A DNA stretch of 53,807 bases from positions 1 to 53,807 of the forward strand of contig CBFGTV010000016.1 of the NCBI GenBank assembly GCA_965652145.1, read 5' to 3'. Positions 51,064 through 53,807 of this stretch are shown piece after piece. Every line of letters begins with the position of its first letter. The first letter of the stretch is position 1. The notes below the pieces were generated by a model, which did no database searches, was not told the DNA's origin, and was given only the letters and a program-made list of their open reading frames with translations. Position numbers and translations under genes: made by a program. This DNA is from CBFGTV01 sp965652145. GTDB lineage: Bacteria > Bacillota > Clostridia > Peptostreptococcales > Natronincolaceae.

Positions 51064-51402
51064 TTATTCAGCTAGTTTTTCTAACATTTCATCTAATACT
51101 TTTATATCAAATTCAGTCGATAAATGGTTTAGTTTAATCCAATATGCATCACCTTCAGCATATGCTTGAATCGCTTCCTTAATTATTACTTCTGTTAATT
51201 CTCTCACTATTATTAATGGACAACTAGGCTCTACAAAATCTTTGTTGGATTTATTCATTTGAGTTAAGAGGTTTTTTTGTGTAATTACAACCACTGAATA
51301 AGTATAGCCATCGTCTAGTTCAACAAAAACGTCTATATTGTCATCTTGAATATCTTTAATTTTCTTTAATGAGGTTGGAAAACTAATTTTTTTGACTAGC
51401 AT
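51064..51402 (-). CDS. Putative immunity protein of the orphan toxin module
   Basis: A 112-residue soluble acidic protein I do not recognise by sequence. It starts LVKKISFPTSLKKIKDIQDDNIDVFVELDDGYTYSVVVITQKNLL and ends with an amphipathic helix (KVLDEMLEKLAE). It is small, follows directly after a polymorphic-toxin C-terminal fragment on the same strand, and has a good AAGGAGAG site. That is the standard toxin-immunity arrangement, so the immunity role is inferred from position. Confidence 0.55.
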   Translation of the reverse strand: MLVKKISFPTSLKKIKDIQDDNIDVFVELDDGYTYSVVVITQKNLLTQMNKSNKDFVEPSCPLIIVRELTEVIIKEAIQAYAEGDAYWIKLNHLSTEFDIKVLDEMLEKLAE

Positions 51403-51429
51403 ATCATCTCTCTCCTTAGAACTAATACC

Positions 51430-51607
51430 TTAATTGCTGTACATTTTTATTAAAATATCAATTACCTTCTGTTCATTTGCTTTGCTAGACTTACCTAGTA
51501 TTTCTATAGTACCATCAACAATCCTATAGAAAACTCTAGCACCATTACCCGTTCCCTCACTACAAGAGCCATAACCATTATATAATTCCTGTACCAATAT
51601 CTCAATC
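51430..51607 (-). pseudogene. Orphan C-terminal tip of a polymorphic toxin
   Basis: A 5'-less fragment of about 59 codons. It begins with the module ELYNGYGSCSEGTGN also found in the DUF4474 toxin at the right edge (65-bp DNA repeat) and then diverges into a short toxin-like tip, GARVFYRIVDGTIEILGKSSKANEQK. This looks like the end of a small RelE/barnase-like nuclease, but that resemblance is weak. There is no credible start; an IS110 fragment lies directly upstream. Orphan tips of this kind arise when polymorphic toxins swap C-termini. Confidence 0.6.
51543..51607 (-). repeat. 65-bp repeat, copy 1 (toxin junction module)
   Basis: 63 of 65 bases agree with 53691-53755 (differences at 51553 and 51593). 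It encodes the ELYNGYGSCSEGTGN junction of both toxin fragments. Confidence 0.9.
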
Positions 51608-51652
51608 AAAAAAAGCAAATTCCTTCCAGGGCTTTAAGCCTTCATTTAAAAA

Positions 51653-52270
51653 TCAGTTTTCTCTGTCAGCCTTATCAATCGGTCTGTATTCTGTCTTGGT
51701 CTTCATCATGCCGTAGATAATCCTCTTAAGCCGCCTTGCCACGCATACAAGCGCCTGTGGTTTGTTCTTGCCTTCCTTGACCTTCTGTTCAAAATACTCT
51801 TTGAATACCGGGTGCCTTGGCTTTCCTCCCTTTGACACAGCCACCATCTGGATTGCAAGGAAGTGGAATATTGCATTTAAAACCCTGTTCCCATTCCTGC
51901 ATCGTTCATCCTTACCTTTTCCGGCAGAACTGAAGGATACAGGAGCCAGCCCCATGAACCGCGCAAGCTTATCAGAATCGGGGAATCGGTCGATATCTCC
52001 GATTTCTGAGATAAGATGCGCTTCAGTTGCAAGGTCAATTCCCGGCATTGTGCGTAATTTATAGCCAGCTAGCGGGATTATTCTCTCAAGCTCAAGGTCA
52101 ACCTCTTTAATTTGCTCAAGGTTATTCTTGATGCTCTTTACAAGGCTCTTGACAATAAAATCCCTTTCCTCTTGATAATCCTTCCTTGTATCGCCATCGT
52201 TTTCTATCATTGCAAAGATTTCAAGAACCCGTTCCGCAGCTATTTCTGGTGACCATAATTTCAGAAGAAA
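51653..52270 (-). pseudogene. IS110-family transposase, 5'-truncated
   Basis: The open part (about 205 codons including start-less sequence before the ATG at 52210) is the C-terminal transposase_20 half of an IS110-family enzyme. It has TMPGIDLATEAHLISEIGDIDRF, FMGLAPVSFSSAGKGK, RCRNGNRVLNAIFHFLA and the Ser-containing C-terminal region. The N-terminal DEDD catalytic domain is missing, and an in-frame stop lies just upstream of about 52290. The element is therefore dead. Confidence 0.85.
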
Positions 52271-52346
52271 ATAAGAACAGCATTTAAAGCGTAATTAGAT
52301 ATGTCAGCGGCTGTAACTCTGGAATTGTATAAGAATCTATGTAAAC

Positions 52347-52391
52347 AGAAATAGCCACTAATCGAATTTTAATTAATGGGTGGCTATTTCT
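52347..52391 (-). terminator. Hairpin downstream of the DUF5104 lipoprotein gene
   Basis: AGAAATAGCCAC and GTGGCTATTTCT form a perfect 12-bp stem with a 21-nt loop, 9 nt after the stop. The T-tract is weak. Confidence 0.6.
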
Positions 52392-52399
52392 AACTTATG

Positions 52400-52951
52400 T
52401 TATTTTATTGGTAAATAGATTCCTGCGTGTGATATCTTTTGGTCACCATCATATAATATCTTTTGGTCGCTATCATATATATTTTTTTCATCTTCTGCCT
52501 TTACAACCAAGAGCATATATAGGCCAACATTATCAGGGTGGTCTGTGTCAACGGGGTAATCTCGCAGTAAAAAGAAGTATTTTTGTTTATCGGTGTTTAC
52601 ATAATAATATGAACTGACTTCTTTCTTTTCATGTCCATGATCATTTGATTCAAAAACTGTGGGGCCATCTAATTTTTCCCATGAATCAATTTTCCCTTGG
52701 ATGAATACGAATAAATGGTCAACTCCTCCATCAAAATCACCTGCATCATCTATAGCTTGTTTTGAAAACATCGCCCTCAAAGTATCTTTATGTTGATTTT
52801 TAATAGCCTCAATCACTTGTTCCAGTCGTGCATTTGCCTTTGTTTCATCGTTATCTTTGTTAAGTATTTTCGTTCTTGACCCTCCTAACGAGCATGAACT
52901 CAATAATAACATACTAAGTATAAGTATTGAGCTAATTATAAACTTACGCAT
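52400..52951 (-). CDS. DUF5104-like lipoprotein, possible immunity protein
   Basis: A 183-residue lipoprotein. The signal peptide ends in the lipobox LLSSC, so Cys20 would be lipidated. The mature part resembles DUF5104: ARLEQVIEAIKNQHKDTLRAMFSKQAIDDAGDFDGGVDHLFVFIQGKIDSWEK. It ends with a small duplicated motif (YDSDQKILYDGDQKIS) mirrored by a DNA repeat of ATATCTTTTGGTC. It follows a DUF4474 toxin gene on the same strand; surface lipoproteins can protect against secreted toxins, so an immunity role is plausible but inferred. Confidence 0.75.
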   Translation of the reverse strand: MRKFIISSILILSMLLLSSCSLGGSRTKILNKDNDETKANARLEQVIEAIKNQHKDTLRAMFSKQAIDDAGDFDGGVDHLFVFIQGKIDSWEKLDGPTVFESNDHGHEKKEVSSYYYVNTDKQKYFFLLRDYPVDTDHPDNVGLYMLLVVKAEDEKNIYDSDQKILYDGDQKISHAGIYLPIK

Positions 52952-53032
52952 AGGCTATTTATTCCTTCCTACTTAAATGTAAAAGTTAGTAATATTTATT
53001 ATCTTTTGATATCGACCATTTATCTTTATTTG

Positions 53033-53755
53033 TCAAGTAATCCCTTGATTCAATAAAGTCATATACAAATCTTGTTTGCCAGAAAAGTCGACTGTGTAAG
53101 TAGCTGTTAGCTGGCTGGCTTTCACGTCTTGATAATCGGGATTAAAGCCTGTCACCCACCATTTATCTGTGCTTTTGCGTAGTGGATCAAATATTTTGGG
53201 ATCAACTTTCTTGGGATCATAAGATATTATTTGTTTTCCGTTATAGTCCAATGATAAAGTCATTGGCATAGCAAGACTTTGGTCAACAAGCCAGTGTTCA
53301 GTATCACCCATTCTTTTATATATACCCATTTCTGCTCCTGCACCTAAGTTCAAATAGTCTCCTTTCCATGCCCACAAATTATAATCGTTACCATCATCGT
53401 CACTAAATTGGAATTTTGCCTTATTCATACTTGTAGCGTAATGAAAAACGGTATCATAAAAATCATTGTACCCTGAATATTCAAAGCTCTGGAGCGACCA
53501 TTCCTGTCTAGCATGGTAAACGCCATCATCATCCATGACAAATCCACCTGCATAAAAAAGTGCTAATACACTGTGAGGGCTTGTGTCATGTATGGATGTT
53601 GGGTTGCAAACACATTGACCGGGTTTGCTATTAACCATTCAGCAATTTCCCTTGTTACATCTTCAGGCTTAAGTTTAGATAAATCTATATCATTACCCGT
53701 CCCCTCACTACAAGAGCCATAACCATTATATAATTCCTGTGCCAATATCTCAATC
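53033..53755 (-). pseudogene. Polymorphic toxin with DUF4474 domain, 5'-truncated and frameshifted
   Basis: The C-terminal 190 codons (53033 to about 53605) encode a DUF4474 domain: GGFVMDDDGVYHARQEWSLQSFEYSGYND, WAWKGDYLNLGAGAEMGIYKR, QSLAMPMTLSLDYNGKQIISYDP. The preceding module (ELYNGYGSCSEGTGN, then DIDLSKLKPEDVTREIAEWL) lies in a different frame that stops at 53563. A one-base shift near 53575-53605 is needed to join them. The N-terminus is lost: upstream of 53755 the DNA switches to an IS110 transposase fragment. DUF4474 occurs at the tips of secreted polymorphic toxins. Confidence 0.7.
53691..53755 (-). repeat. 65-bp repeat, copy 2 (toxin junction module)
   Basis: Second copy of the module at 51543-51607, 63 of 65 bases identical and in the same orientation. 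Confidence 0.9.
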
Positions 53756-53807
53756 TCCTATCTCTGCAACTAGGGAGGATGCTGTTACTGTGTTTATTCC
53801 TGGCATT
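53756..53807 (-). pseudogene. IS110-family transposase fragment at the window edge
   Basis: The last 50 bases read MPGINTVTASSLVAEIGD on the minus strand, the start of the transposase_20 domain (PGI..TA..L.AEIGD). The frame hits TGA at the joint with the toxin repeat, so the transposase is cut inside its domain. It differs in sequence from the fragment at 51653, so it is a second element. Confidence 0.7.

Noticed and set aside
50987..51169. 60-codon plus-strand frame
   Set aside because: Overlaps the end of the putative immunity gene, low-complexity composition and no ribosome site.
1..53807. tRNA, rRNA, tmRNA or an integrase with attachment sites
   Set aside because: I looked for cloverleaf-type 3' CCA arms, rRNA-like conserved blocks and tyrosine or serine integrase motifs and saw none; a covariance scan would be needed to exclude small RNAs.

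Overview
The window reads as chromosomal DNA of an anaerobic, spore-former-type Firmicute of class Clostridia, most like the Alkaliphilus/Natronincola neighbourhood. This is an inference from gene content: whiA with rapZ-yvcK, hprK, DUF1540 and DUF1292 proteins, strong GGAGG ribosome sites, an [FeFe] hydrogenase with its maturases and a clostridial-type formate dehydrogenase. Nearly all genes lie on the minus strand. No rRNA, tRNA or CRISPR array was seen.

Layout. (1) 1-8420: the start of a His/Cys-rich DUF1292 protein, a large BTAD/SARP-type regulator, and a histidine-degradation operon (hutU-ftcD-hutI-fchA). The hut promoter carries 11-bp direct repeats 8 bp upstream of the -10 box, the geometry known for SARP activators. 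(2) 8.4-17.2 kb: an HD-GYP phosphodiesterase, then the murB-rapZ-yvcK-whiA cluster. Here yvcK and whiA are separated by about 3.2 kb carrying a duplicated-domain secreted protein, a Nudix hydrolase, a DUF1540 peptide and a gene-poor stretch. (3) 17.2-20.4 kb: an orphan membrane-anchored solute-binding protein, then moaA and a MOSC protein behind a Moco/Tuco-type riboswitch candidate. (4) 20.4-35.6 kb: two paralogous NADH-dehydrogenase-like cassettes (NuoE-like, small [2Fe-2S], NuoF-like). One feeds a formate dehydrogenase and the other an [FeFe] hydrogenase. They flank the maturation genes hydG, hydE and hydF and a TM1266-type regulator. Both operons have a Rex-like operator upstream. (5) 35.6-48.1 kb: glcK, hprK, uvrC, two plus-strand envelope genes, a PilZ protein, uvrA, uvrB with a LexA box and a consensus promoter, and ctpA. 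(6) 48.2-53.8 kb: accessory DNA with a 166-bp MITE-like element, a nitroreductase, two unknown genes and a remodelled polymorphic-toxin locus (DUF4474 toxin, DUF5104 lipoprotein, an orphan toxin tip and a putative immunity gene) broken up by IS110-family fragments.

How the genes may work together. Histidine breakdown through FtcD and the cyclodeaminase delivers one-carbon units to tetrahydrofolate, which clostridia can convert to formate. The formate dehydrogenase and hydrogenase complexes could exchange electrons among formate, NADH, ferredoxin and H2. MoaA supplies the pterin cofactor and HydEFG supply the H-cluster. The Rex-like sites suggest that both complexes respond to the NADH/NAD+ ratio. 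HprK, YvcK, RapZ and GlcK form a carbon/cell-envelope control group, and the HD-GYP and PilZ proteins indicate cyclic-di-GMP signalling.
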